Position numbers and translations under genes: made by a program
The notes under the pieces: model-generated
Told to the model about the DNA's origin: nothing
What the model saw: only the letters and a program-made list of their open reading frames with translations
The model's database searches: none
Shown here: positions 52,101 through 61,600 of the stretch, one piece after another
Position numbering within the stretch: position 1 is the stretch's first letter
Layout: every line of letters begins with the position of its first letter
Source: Fratercula arctica
Taxonomy: Eukaryota > Chordata > Aves > Charadriiformes > Alcidae
Direction of reading: 5' to 3'
DNA: 64,000 bases
Assembly (NCBI GenBank): GCA_947846985.1
Contig: CANTUZ010000021.1
Span: 1,542,711-1,606,710, forward strand

Positions 52101-53553
52101 GGGGAAGGGTGTTGCTCGGCCGAGAGAGAGCAAGTATTAACTGATGGTTCTTCTCAGGGTGCCATGGTCCTGCCTGACAGACAAACGCTTAGTGCCTCAA
52201 GCACCAGTGACTGGAGGAATTGAGATTCTGTCAGCAGAGCTGGGAAAGGAAAGGCAGCAGCCTGAGCACGGTACTGTGGAACTGTTAACTGATACAGAGC
52301 GTGATCATGGCCTGAAGACCAAGGGATGCTCCCCTTGCCTGCCCAGGGACGGGGTCAGTAATCCCAGAGAAGGAGGGGGGTTGTTGGGCGGCTCTGGGGG
52401 GCTGCTGCTTGGAGCTGGACTCACCGTAGGGGTCTGTGCTGCGCGTGGCTCCACAGAGGAGTCTGCGGTGGGGGAAACAGATTCGGGCTCGGCTCCTGAC
52501 CCGGGCTGGGGGACTCGCGCAGCGGCCGCTGATGTTGGAGAGGTGATTGCTTGTTCATCTGAACCTTGTAAACGGCAAACGCTTGGGTCTATCGACCATC
52601 GTCCGCAAACACTGCCTGCCTCCAGGAAACGCCAGCTCTCTGGACAGAGCACCCGGGCGGGAAAGAAGCCCAGGCTGGAGCTGGGTGGTGGCCTCTCTCC
52701 ATGCAAGCAGATGAGCCCCGTGGACGGTGGGGTGGGTGTGCAGCGTGCAGGACAGATGTCCGAGCCAGGCTTCGCTGGTGTGATGGAAGCTGGCAGCTTG
52801 CCCCTCAGCACAAAGCTCTCCAACAGGCCTTGCAGCTCCCTTGGTTTGGGCCTGTGCCCACGTGGGAGCCCTGGGGACCCACCATCCCAGCCGGGTCCCC
52901 TCGAAGCTGTGTCTGTGGGGTGTGATCCCACAGAGGCTGCTGCAGCCAGCAGGGTCAGCGAGCCTGGCTGGAGCAAAGCGAACATGAGCTCCCGAGGGAA
53001 GCAGTGCAGGGAGGAGAATGAAAACACACCCAGAAATGTGAACAGTCCTCATCTGGAGAGCACAATGAGCAAGACCAGCTGTCCTACTGGCCCCTTGCTC
53101 TCTCCAAAACCGCCTGTGGCTGAAGCCAGATGTTGCTGCTCGCTCTGTGTCAGAACAGCAGAAAAAATAACACCCAAACTACCTGACCTCCCAGGCCACA
53201 GCGGAGAGTGGGCTCCGTGCCCCAGGCTCCTCCAGCCTCTTCCACGTAATGCACAGGCTGATCACGACTTCAGCAAAAGTTCTTCTGAGTCAGACTGGGA
53301 TGACCAGCTCCTCTCCACGCTAACGGGTGTCCAGGACAGCAGGATTCAGGCTGTGGACAGGGACTTGCTCCAAAGGACACATGTCAATGTGAGGGACAGT
53401 GGATATGAGTCTCAGCTCTGCTCGGTCCTGAAGCAGAAGTCGGAGCTTGCCTGGGCAGGCAAAGAGGACAAGAACTGCCGGAACTGCTGCACGGAGACCA
53501 AAGGAGCCTCTTTCCCCATATTTGAGACCTTTTTTGGCAGCTGGACTAGTTAA
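39890..53553 (+). CDS. DBF4B: DBF4B, regulatory subunit of CDC7 kinase
   Basis: Coding exons: 39890-40000, 43417-43608, 44679-44729, 45346-45415, 46364-46434, 47022-47058, 49061-49106, 49989-50105, 50723-50849, 51495-51604 and 52158-53553. The 2,328 nt join in frame to ~775 residues (human 615). DBF4B (DRF1, ASKL1) binds and activates CDC7 for S and M phase progression in the nucleus. Motif N, a BRCT-like fold, shows GKSFYLDLP and [13 protein letters not shown] (residues ~10-60). Motif M is [20 protein letters not shown] (~185-205). The DBF4-type zinc finger has Cys262, Cys265, His275 and His281. Met39890 matches the conserved N-terminal block and lies close to the promoter. The gene is DBF4B rather than DBF4 by synteny and by motif sequence. 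Confidence 0.95.
40142..40993 (+). mobile_element. CR1 LINE interrupted by a second CR1
   Basis: The outer element starts CTTCACTATGCTGAGGGGCT and runs to GAGGGACATGGTT at 40532. It resumes at 40907 with TAGTGGTGGTTTTGTCAGTG and ends CTAGATTATTCTACGATTC. It sits in DBF4B intron 1. The interruption is the inner element at 40533-40901. Confidence 0.85.
40533..40901 (+). mobile_element. Inner CR1 inserted into an older CR1
   Basis: It starts CAGCCTGGGGAAGAGAAGGC and ends CCAACCCATTCTGTGATTTTG. The outer element reads ...ACATGGTT before it and TGGTTTAGTGG after it, so TGGTT (40528-40532 and 40902-40906) looks like a short target-site duplication. It is 5'-truncated like the other copies. Confidence 0.85.
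41195..41550. repeat. ~41-bp minisatellite in DBF4B intron 1
   Basis: Eight or nine imperfect units with core GGTAACTGGTTGCCTGG followed by a CATGGGAGCACCTTCC-like segment. Anchors (AACTGGTT or variant) are near 41209, 41251, 41294, 41331, 41366, 41406, 41447, 41487 and 41530. Units diverge by several bases each. Confidence 0.85.
45416..46363 (+). other. DBF4B: DBF4B intron 4, predicted U12-type GT-AG
   Basis: The donor after exon 4 is GTATCCTTCT, an exact RTATCCTT match. Before the acceptor GCGCAG lies CTCTTTGAC, which fits the U12 branch consensus TTCCTTRAC at seven of nine bases, with the branch A about 16 bases from the AG. There is no strong polypyrimidine tract. The join G|AA gives Glu and reads [14 protein letters not shown], matching human HVDEMMMHVQQL. 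Confidence 0.75.
50263..50709 (+). mobile_element. CR1 LINE, young-looking copy B, ending at a splice acceptor
   Basis: A plus-orientation copy in DBF4B intron 8, nearly identical to the copy at 27.2 kb. Its 3' end CCTACCATTCTGGGG is followed within about 13 bases by TTCCTTGCAG, the acceptor of DBF4B exon 9. The usual branch-point window (18-40 bases upstream of the AG) therefore lies in CR1 sequence. Confidence 0.88.
51118..51141. repeat. T-rich tract in DBF4B intron 9
   Basis: A nearly pure T run broken by a single G. It reads as a simple repeat; no CR1 or other element was recognised next to it. Confidence 0.7.
52158..53553 (+). CDS. DBF4B: DBF4B last coding exon, long variable tail
   Basis: This 1,396-nt exon encodes residues ~311-775, about 60% of the protein. 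It begins after TTCTCAG, with the split codon AC|G giving Thr, then [11 protein letters not shown], and stops at TAA 53551-53553. It is rich in Ser, Pro and Gly and shows no domain. A short acidic block, [15 protein letters not shown] (just after 53,270), resembles a conserved element near the C-terminus of DBF4 proteins and is the best evidence that the whole frame is translated. The tail is longer than in human DBF4B. Confidence 0.88.
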
Positions 53554-54110
53554 AACCACCTCCTGGCTGTTCTCTGGGCCCTTAGTGGGAGCTGTGAAGT
53601 GGCTGGAAGGGGATTTAACAAGCCCCCCCTCCCTGTCAGGACCGGGAGGTGCAGCCGGGAGCCGGAGTGGGGACTCTCAGCTGCACGGTGGTCTCCAGAC
53701 AACCCGGGCAGGTCTCCTCTTGGGAACTGACGGGTGATGTGGTGGTTTCACTGTTCTCAGCTCTGACAGGGGCTGGGATCTTCCCTCCTCTCTGCTGGTA
53801 ACGCTTAGAGCCGATAGCTTCCTCCTTCAGCTCCTCACTGGGATGCTGACAACATGGTCTCTCTCTGGAAGTACCTTCAGCCGGAATATGCTCTTTGTCC
53901 TTCCAGGCTGAGAGCGTGGCCTGTTCCTCCTCGCACCCTTGGGGGTGCAGGGATGGTGGAGAGGAGGGAGATCTGTGTTCTTCACGTGGTTTGGGGTTTT
54001 TGTGGATGTCTCTGAGTATTTACAGATGTTTGTAACTGGTACTAAGCTGGGGTTTTTTAGCAAATTTTTAATCTTTGAAATAAAATGGAAGATGAGATCC
54101 TGCTCTGCTG
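53554..54110 (+). other. DBF4B: DBF4B 3' UTR with poly(A) signal
   Basis: AATAAA at 54079-54084 lies about 530 bp past the stop. Downstream is TG-rich (GCTGTTCGCTGGG, CTTGTCTGGTGG). This is the only canonical signal on this strand before 57.1 kb. Confidence 0.65.
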
Positions 54111-57100
54111 TTCGCTGGGTAAAACTTGTCTGGTGGCCTTAACCGCAGCCAACTCAAAATTGCGTGAAACATCCATCAGTAGAGGCCAGGCGGTGGCTGG
54201 AGAGGAGCCTGGCTGGAAAGGGTCTGGGGGTGACGGGGGCCACCAGGCTGGGTCTGAGGCAGCGGTGGCTCTGGTCACATACCATCACCCTCTCCGTGTT
54301 TTTCCCTCGGCACGCGGCTGTGGGAAGCTGTTGTAGCCAGCGCAGGGATGGCCGCAGGTACAGAGGGATGTAGAGAAGCCGGAGAGCAGTCGGTGGAGAC
54401 CATTGACCTTGCCTGGACACAGGACCAAGGAGGGGAGACCAGGGCCTGGCTGGGTTTGTCTTGCTGGGAGGAGGCCAAGGGGTGTCCGAAAACAGTCTGT
54501 GGCTTCTTGAAGGGCACTTCCAAACAGGATGGAGCCAACCTTTCTGTGGTGCCGTGCTTCCAAGGGGCTGGTTGGGAAAAGGAAAAGCTCCCTGGCCGGG
54601 AGGGTGGGTCAGCCCTGGGCTGGGCACCTGGAGCAGTGGGCTCTGTCTGTCCATGGAGGCTTTCAAGCCTTGAGTGAAGGACAACCATCCTTCTTCACTC
54701 GAGGCTTGAAGCCCTGAGCAGCTGGATAAGGTAGCCCTGCTGTGAGCAGGAGCATGGGCTAGAGACCTTAGGGGTTCCTCCTGAGCTAAATCATTCTCCA
54801 GTGCAACAGCCAGACGCTGGCTCTCCTTTCCCTAACGAAGACGCTAGACAGGTTCCAGAGGGCTGCAGGGCCGTGTCCTCAGCAGAGCCCCGTGCCTGGG
54901 GTGGGTCAGCTCCAGACTAATTCCTGGGAGAGAGGCAGGAACAGGCTTGGTGCATCAACTACCCCACATCTCCATGTCTCCTGGAGGGAGTGACCAGCTC
55001 TGTGCCCCTCGGGCAGCAAAGAGGGGGTGGCCTGGCCAGCGGGGTGAGCCAGGATTGAGTCCCTCTGGGCAGGGCGGTGGATGTGACCAAACCTCAAGGT
55101 GCTCAGTTGTCCCCTGCAGAGACTGGGTTAACTCCTGGCAGCGCTCCTCTGTGGGGGAGGCTGTGAGCTTCCCTGGGGTGTCAGCAGGGGTGGTGTTGGG
55201 ACATCAGCCAGGGGGTGATGGTGGTTGCCCTTCTCCAAGCTTTGCCCTTCCATGGAGGGGAGAGGGAACCCTGGTTTCTGCCTGCCCCTCTGAATGTTGG
55301 CCAGTGACCTACATCATGGGGTTCCCTGGTCTTGGGGACTGTAGGAGCTGCTTTGAGGACCCCTGGGGACCGTTCAGGCCTTGGGTCAGATGTTCTTACT
55401 GGAGATATGTGAAGCATCCATGCCCTTTGTCATTGTGGTCCTGGGGACCACCAGGAGAGTGCTGGGTGAGGCTGGTGACCTTGCGGACCTCCCTGCGGTG
55501 CCGAGCAGCTGCGGGATCAGCTCCGCTGGCGCTGGTGCTGTGGGTTCCTCGCCGCCTTTGCTGCGTTGGTGGCTCGTTACTGCATGGAGGAAGGTGAAGG
55601 CGCGAGGGCAGCGGGTCGGGGCTTCGAAGCGCTGCCTGCCCCGTGATGAGCTTCCCGGGGGGGCGGCGTGGGGCTGATCGGGGCTGGGTCTGCCCTGGAA
55701 ATGCCGTTTTTTGGCAGCTGGGAACCACCGCGGCGCGGCCAAGGAGATGATCGGCATTTCCCAGAGCCTGTTCCCTGTGCAGCTCTGATAATGCCGGTGT
55801 GGGAGACGCTTCCCTGCACCCACGTGTTGGCCTCCCGTGGGGTGGGAGGATGTGAGCCCCCCCCAACCCAAGCGTGACCCCTTGGCAGCTCCGCTCTGCC
55901 AACACCAGGCTGGGATGAACCTGCCCCCTCCATCCCAGAGCTGCCGCAGGTCTCGGTTCGTTAAGGCTCTGCAGAGGGTCGACAGTAACGAGGTGAGGGC
56001 AGAGGGCAGAGCTCAGGGGGGGAACAGAGGGGAGTTCGGGCTTGTCCCCCTCCCTGTCCCCGACCTCAGGCCCATCCCTGCCTACCCTCCTGCCTCTGAA
56101 TGCTTCTGCCCCCCCTATTTTTGTGCAAAAGTGATGGAAACTGAAGTGGCCGCTGTTAACGAGGGTGTCAAGGTGGGTTTTGGGGTGGGCGGGGGGGGGG
56201 TGGCATGTGGCACCGCCAGGACTCACCGCTTCCAATACTGGATAACCCCCGCAGTGAGCCGGGCATGGGGCTTTCCCCAGGGGCTTTGGGCTGCAGAGCT
56301 GCCACCGTGTCCCCAAAGGCTTGTGTCGCCAGCGGGCACCTGAGTCCTGGGGGGAGACGGGAGCGGGCATGGGGTGGGCCCGGGGAAGGCGCTTGGACAA
56401 GGGGGGGCGTCCATGGGGAGGGGTGCGGTCCATGCCAGTGTGGCTCCTTGGTGCCCTGTGGAGAGGGTCTGGGGGCTGGCACACGCGGGGAACCCTTTCC
56501 CGGGGTTCCTGGTGGCTGTGGGAGGTGTGGGGGTGTGTGTGGAGCCCCCCGTCCCCCCCCCCGGGGGTGCTGGCTGCTCCTGGGTGGGGGGCTGGAGCCT
56601 GATCCTGGGGGGCTGAGCTGGGCTGGTACCGCAAAATGGGTCCAAAATATTTAAAGTAGGGGTTCAGGACCCTCGGCTCGGTCTTTCTGGGGGGGCTCCA
56701 GGGCCCTCCGGGGGCAGCTGGCCCCCAGGATGAGCTGGGGGACACTGAAGTGCCTCAATGCCCCTCCCTGCCCTGGGGCACCGCGGTGGCAGAGCCCCTC
56801 GTTCCCCCCATCAAACGCGGGCAGGGGGTGACTGTCACCACCCATGGGGACACCCCGGGCCTGGGGACGGCCCTGGGCAGCCCCCGGGGGGGCAGGGCTG
56901 GGCGCTGGGGGCCCCCAGGGGGTCTCTGTCCCTGCTCCAGCGATGGAGGGAATGAATATCGCCTCCGCCCCCCAGGCTGGTCGGAGCATCCATCACCCCA
57001 GAGCTCGGAGCCCCCTGTGCCCCCCAGGACGGTCCCTATGTCTCCAACTGCGCTGCCCCCCCGCCCCCCGCATGCTGGGTGTCACCCTCCCACGGTGCTG

Positions 57101-57419
57101 TACCCCCCCGCCCCGATCCCACAGCTGCAATAAACAGGAGTTTGCTGGGGCTTTTCTCCCCCAAAAATTGTTCCATTGTCCCCAGGGGGGAACGTGGCCT
57201 CGCAGCACGCCCTGAAATCAGGTCCCCCCAAGGGGGGGGATCCTTGTTTCTGGTACTTCCCGAGGGTTATGGCTGTGGGGGGGGACCCCACAGCACCGCC
57301 CGGGGTGACAGCACCCACCAGTGACACCCCAGGACTGACCCCCTCCCCGAGGTGCCATGAGTGCCCCCGGTGTCACCTCCCCGGGAGCCCTGGCTGCATC
57401 CGGAGCCGCGGCACCATCA
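54111..57419. other. GC-rich intergenic region with an orphan poly(A) signal
   Basis: No known gene lies between DBF4B and ADAM11 in human. On the plus strand there are splice-like segments, the best at 55939-55992 (acceptor CCCAG, donor GTGAGG, 18 open codons), and an AATAAA at 57129-57134. A hydrophobic frame near 55,520-55,580 (CCGFLAAFAALVARYC) resembles a membrane segment. The pieces do not join in one frame, so no gene is called. Long minus-strand frames here look like GC-driven artefacts. Confidence 0.3.
54659..54712. repeat. Short near-perfect inverted repeat (hairpin)
   Basis: The left arm GCTTTCAAGCCTTGAGTGAAGGA and the right arm at 54688-54712 are complementary over ~23 bases with a few mismatches. 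They are separated by a six-base loop around CAACCA. The stem is shorter than a usual pre-miRNA. No flanking duplication was seen. Confidence 0.65.
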
Positions 57420-58345
57420 CCGGCTGGGGACCCAGGACCAGCCTGGGGGGGGGGCTCAGAACTGGCTGGGGGGCTTCAGTCTCAGCGGGGGGGCTCTGAT
57501 AGTGTCTGGGGTTCCCAGTACTGGCTGGGGGCCTGGTTCCAGCTGGAAGCTCCAGTGCTGTCGGGGGGGCTCTGGGACTGGGGGGGCTCCGGTGCCAGCC
57601 GGGGACCAGCTGGGGACTTGGGACCAGTTCGGGACTTGGTACCAGCTGGGGATGGGGGGGCTCCAGTCCCAGCTGGGGGCTCCAATTCCAGCTGGGGGCC
57701 CAGTTCTGGCTGGGGAGGGTGGGGTACAGACCAGTACTGGTGTGGTGGGGTTTTGTCCTGGTTGGGGGGGGGGTCCTGTGCTGGTTGGGGGGGGGGTCTG
57801 GTACTGGCTGGGCCACCCCAGTCCCAGCTGAGGGTCTGGTGCTGGCTGGGGGGGACAGTACTGGTTGGGGGGGCGGATGGGATGTGTCCCATAGTGGCTA
57901 GGAGGGCTGCTGGTGGTGGGTGGGTGTCCTGTGCTGGCTGGGGGTGTCTGGTACTGGTGGGGGGGGGGTCTGGTACTGGTGGTGGGGGGGGTCTGGTACT
58001 GGATGGGAAGCCCAGTACTGGCGGGGGGGGGGGGGTGGGGGGGTGTCCCATACTGGCTGGGAGGTCAGTACTGGTGAGGGGGCCAGTACCGATGGGGGGG
58101 TTTGGTGCTGGTGGGGGGGGGGGGGGTCCGGTACTGGCTGGGGGGACTGATCCTGGCTGGGCCACTGCATCCCCAGCGCGGGGGTGGGGGGGGGGCTGGA
58201 CACCGGTGGGGGCTCCGGTACCAGCAGGGGAGCCCGGTGGGGGCTGGCGGGGCTCCGGTGCCGGCTCGGGATGCGGTACCGGTGGGGGGGCTCCGGTACC
58301 GGGGCGGCGGGGGGGTGATACTGGTCAGGGTCCGGTGCTGCAATG
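57420..58345. repeat. G-rich minisatellite upstream of ADAM11
   Basis: Degenerate copies of CCAGTACTGGCTGGGGGG recur every 20-35 bp for about 900 bp. The plus strand has long G runs, including 13 Gs at 58023-58035 and 14 Gs at 58113-58126. Open frames of several hundred codons on both strands are repeat artefacts. The array ends about 340 bp before the ADAM11 start codon. Confidence 0.85.
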
Positions 58346-58682
58346 CCGGGGGGCGGGGGGGGGTGCCGGCAGCGCTGCGGCAGCCGGGGGGGGGGGTGGT
58401 GGGGGGCGGACCGGGGGGGGCCGGGGCGGGGCGGGGCGGCCCCGGGGCGGGCACTGCCGCTGCCGGCGCCGGTGCCGGTGGCGGCGGTGTCGGGGGGGGG
58501 GGACACACGCCGCGGGGGGAGGGGGGGGGCGGCGGGGCCGGTGCCGTGCGCGCGTGCAGGGGGCGGGGGCGGCGCTCGGGGCCCGGCGGCCGCTCCCTGC
58601 CCGGGCCGGGGCGGGGGGAGCGGGCGGGACGGAGCCCGGCTCGGCGGGCCCGGAGCGGCCGCCATCGGATTATGAGGGAGCC
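58346..58682 (+). promoter_or_regulatory. ADAM11: ADAM11 promoter and 5' leader with a four-codon uORF
   Basis: Extremely GC- and CpG-rich sequence (GCCGGCGCCGGTGCCGG and similar). No TATA box was seen. A small upstream frame starts at ATG 58672 and encodes Met-Arg-Glu-Pro. Its TGA stop (58684-58686) overlaps the ADAM11 ATG (58683-58685) as ATGA. The transcription start was not determined. Confidence 0.6.
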
Positions 58683-61600
58683 ATGAGCCCGCTGCGGGGC
58701 TGGCTGCTGGCCGCGCTGCTCTCGCTCGCCCCGCGGGCAGGTAGGTCCCGCTCCCGCTCCCGGCATCGCCCCCGCTCCCGGCATCGCTCCCATCCCGCTC
58801 CCGGTCGCTCTCCCCGTTCCCGCTCCCGGCCCCGCCGCCGCCGCTGCGGCTTTTTCGCTGCATCGACACATTTTTCCGCAGCGCCGCCCCGCAGCGCCCC
58901 GGGAGGGGCCGGGCCCGCGCCCCCCCACCCCCGCCCGGCCCCGCACCTGCGCGCCCCCCCCTTCCCCCCCCCCGCCCCGGCCCCGCAGCCCGTCCCCGGG
59001 GTGTCCCCCCGCGGGAGGTGTCCCCAGGGCAGCCCCCCGTGTCCGCTCGGCAGGTGTCCCCATAGCGGCCCCCCCCCCGTGTCCCTTCCAGGAGGTGTCC
59101 CCAGAGCAGCCCCTCGTGTCCCTTCTGGGGGTCTCCCCATATCGGCTCCCCTGACCCCTGGGTGTCCCCCCCAGGAGATGTCCCTGTAGCGGCCCTCCAT
59201 GTCCCCTTGGGATGTGTCCCCATAGCAGCCCTCTGGTGTCCCCTGGGTGTCCCCCCCCCAGAGGTGTCCCCACACCAGCCCTCCTGTCTCCTCGGTGTCC
59301 CCGCTGGTGTGTGTCCCCATAGCAGCCCTCCATGTCCCCTTGGGAAATGTCCCCATCCCGGCCCTCCCTGTCCCCTGGATGTCCCCTCCAGGATGTGCTC
59401 CTGTGCCCAGACCCTCCCCCCCCTTCCTCCAGCTGTAATGGCGTTCCTGGGTGCCCTCACGTCCCCTGGGTGCCCCCCTCTGGGATGCGTCTCTTTCCCA
59501 GCCACCCGTGTCCCCTCCAGGATGTGCCACTGTGTCTGAGGCCCCCTGAGCTTCCCCTCCCAGGTTTGTCCCCATCCTGGTCCCCCATGTCCCCTGGACA
59601 CCCCCCAGCCCGTGCTTCCTGGGTGTCCCCTCCTGGACACACCACTGTACCTGGCTGTCCCCCCCCATGTCCCCCAGCCGTCCACGCTGGGACATGTCCC
59701 CATACCCACCCTCCATGTCCCCTGGGCAGCCCATCTGGGACACGGGGGTGTCCCCTTTGGGATGAAATGCCACACTTGGGACAGCCCCCAGAGCATGTCC
59801 CCAGCCCCAGCCCTCCTCAACCTCAGCCCCCACCATGTCCCCAGCCCTCCTCGTCCCCAGCCCCCGTGTCCCCAGCCCTCCCTGGGCCGCGGCGACCGGC
59901 TCCCCTCGCCCGCAGGTCCGGCTGCGCAGGCCGGCTCGCTGCAGCGGCGGCCCCCCCGGGCCGGATGGCAGGACGGGCGGGTGGTTTCCCAGATCACCCT
60001 CCCCAGCAGGCTGGTGGGGCAGAGCGCCGGAGGAGAAGTCCAGAAGCACCAGCTGGACACCAGGGTCAGGAATGAGCCTGGAGGAGGAGCAGGAGGAGGC
60101 CCCGTAAGTGAACCGCAGCCCCCCCCCATGCGCTCTCTTTTGGGGGTCCCCGGGTGGGTGGGCAGGTCCCCAGGCAGCTGCTGTCACCGTCCCGGGCACA
60201 CCTGGGCGTGTGTGTGGCCACCGACATCCTGAACCAGAGCCTTCATCCCCCCCATGGACTGTATCGCCACCGTCCCCCTGGCCGGGCACCCGTGTGTGCT
60301 GCCAAATCCCATTAAATCTGGGTGCCGGCATCATGCGGGCGTCGGGAGAGCCCAAACGGAGCGGGCAGAGAGGGCTGTGGTGGAATGAATGGGCTCATGG
60401 CTCCGGGTCCCGGCCACGCGGGAGCAGCCCCAGCGTCCCACCACTGCCGACCCCCAAACCGCAGCCGTTCCCCCCTTCCTGGGCTCGGTACCTCCGTGTG
60501 ACCTTCACCCCGGGGCCAGCGTCCGGTTTGCCCAGCATTTCGGGGAACCAGCACACGCATCCCATCCGGCACCGGGGGGGTTTGGTGCTTTCAAAGCGGC
60601 GGTGGCGGCTGCGGAGGCCGACACGCATCGATCCTCCCCGTCCTCGCTGGATAAAAGGCAAAATAATGAGCTGCAATTGCCACAAAGGTGATTTAAACCC
60701 GGCGTTAAGTAAAACCGCCGGACGCCAGGAAATGCCGGGGGGTGGCCGGGCCGCAGCCGGCGCTGGCGGGATTTCAGGGAGGTGTTAAACCAGGACGTCG
60801 CAGGGGGATGGAGCAGCTGTGGATCCCGGGGGATCCGGGGCTGGGATCCAGCTGATCCCCTGGGAGCCTCTCCTGGCCGCGCTGCCCGGCCCAGCGGACG
60901 CGGTCTTGGCCGGGGGTGTCGTCCCCCCAAAGGTGCTGCGCGGTGGGAAACGGGTCCTGGTCCCCACGTCACCGTCCTGCGCTGTGCCCAGGGTCCCAGC
61001 GAGGGGACGGGGCACCCCAGGGAAGGTTTGGCTTTTCCCGGCCCCCGTGTATCCCGGTGCAGAGCTGCGGGTGGTGATGGAGCCTCACACGTGCGGCGAG
61101 TTTGTCGGGTCTCAGCAGGCGCCGCAGAGCGCGGCTCCCGCTGCCGCCCGCAGGAACTAGGTCAGGAGCGACGGGCGCCGCAGGGCAGGCGGAACGCCGG
61201 CTCGGCATCGCCGCCATCGAGCTGGGCCTGCCAGGGGGGATGCTCCAGCAGCACCCCCTCCCCCCGCCAAAATACGGCTCCCGAGGAGGTGGGCAGCAGG
61301 ATGCGGGTGCCCTCCCAGCACCGCAGGAGTGACGATTTTGGGGCAAAACCCCAGCATTTTCCTTTATGTTGAATTGTTGGGGGTTAAAAATAAAAGCGCA
61401 CCTTTAGCGGCTGCATTTGGGTTGGGTTTTTTTAAATTATTTTAATTTTTAATTTTCTTCGAGGCGGGGGGGCAGCGCAGGGGGGGCTGACGGCTCCGTC
61501 TCTTGCAGGGGCTGCACCTGGCCCGGGTGAGCTTCGTGGTGCGCGCCTTCGGCTCGGCCTTCACCCTCGACCTCCAGCTGAACCAGTGAGCGGCCCCGGG

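Noticed and set aside
55396..56745. 449-codon minus-strand frame
   Set aside because: Pro/Ser/His-rich with no family motif and shifting composition; expected by chance in such GC-rich DNA.
57357..59189. 610-codon plus-strand frame
   Set aside because: It runs through the G-rich minisatellite and ADAM11 exon 1 in the wrong context. Its composition is Gly/Pro/Arg repeats. Repeat-driven, not a gene.
57898..60129. 743-codon and overlapping 561-codon minus-strand frames
   Set aside because: They are the antisense of the intron 1 minisatellite and the G-rich array; periodic sequence with no stop by composition.
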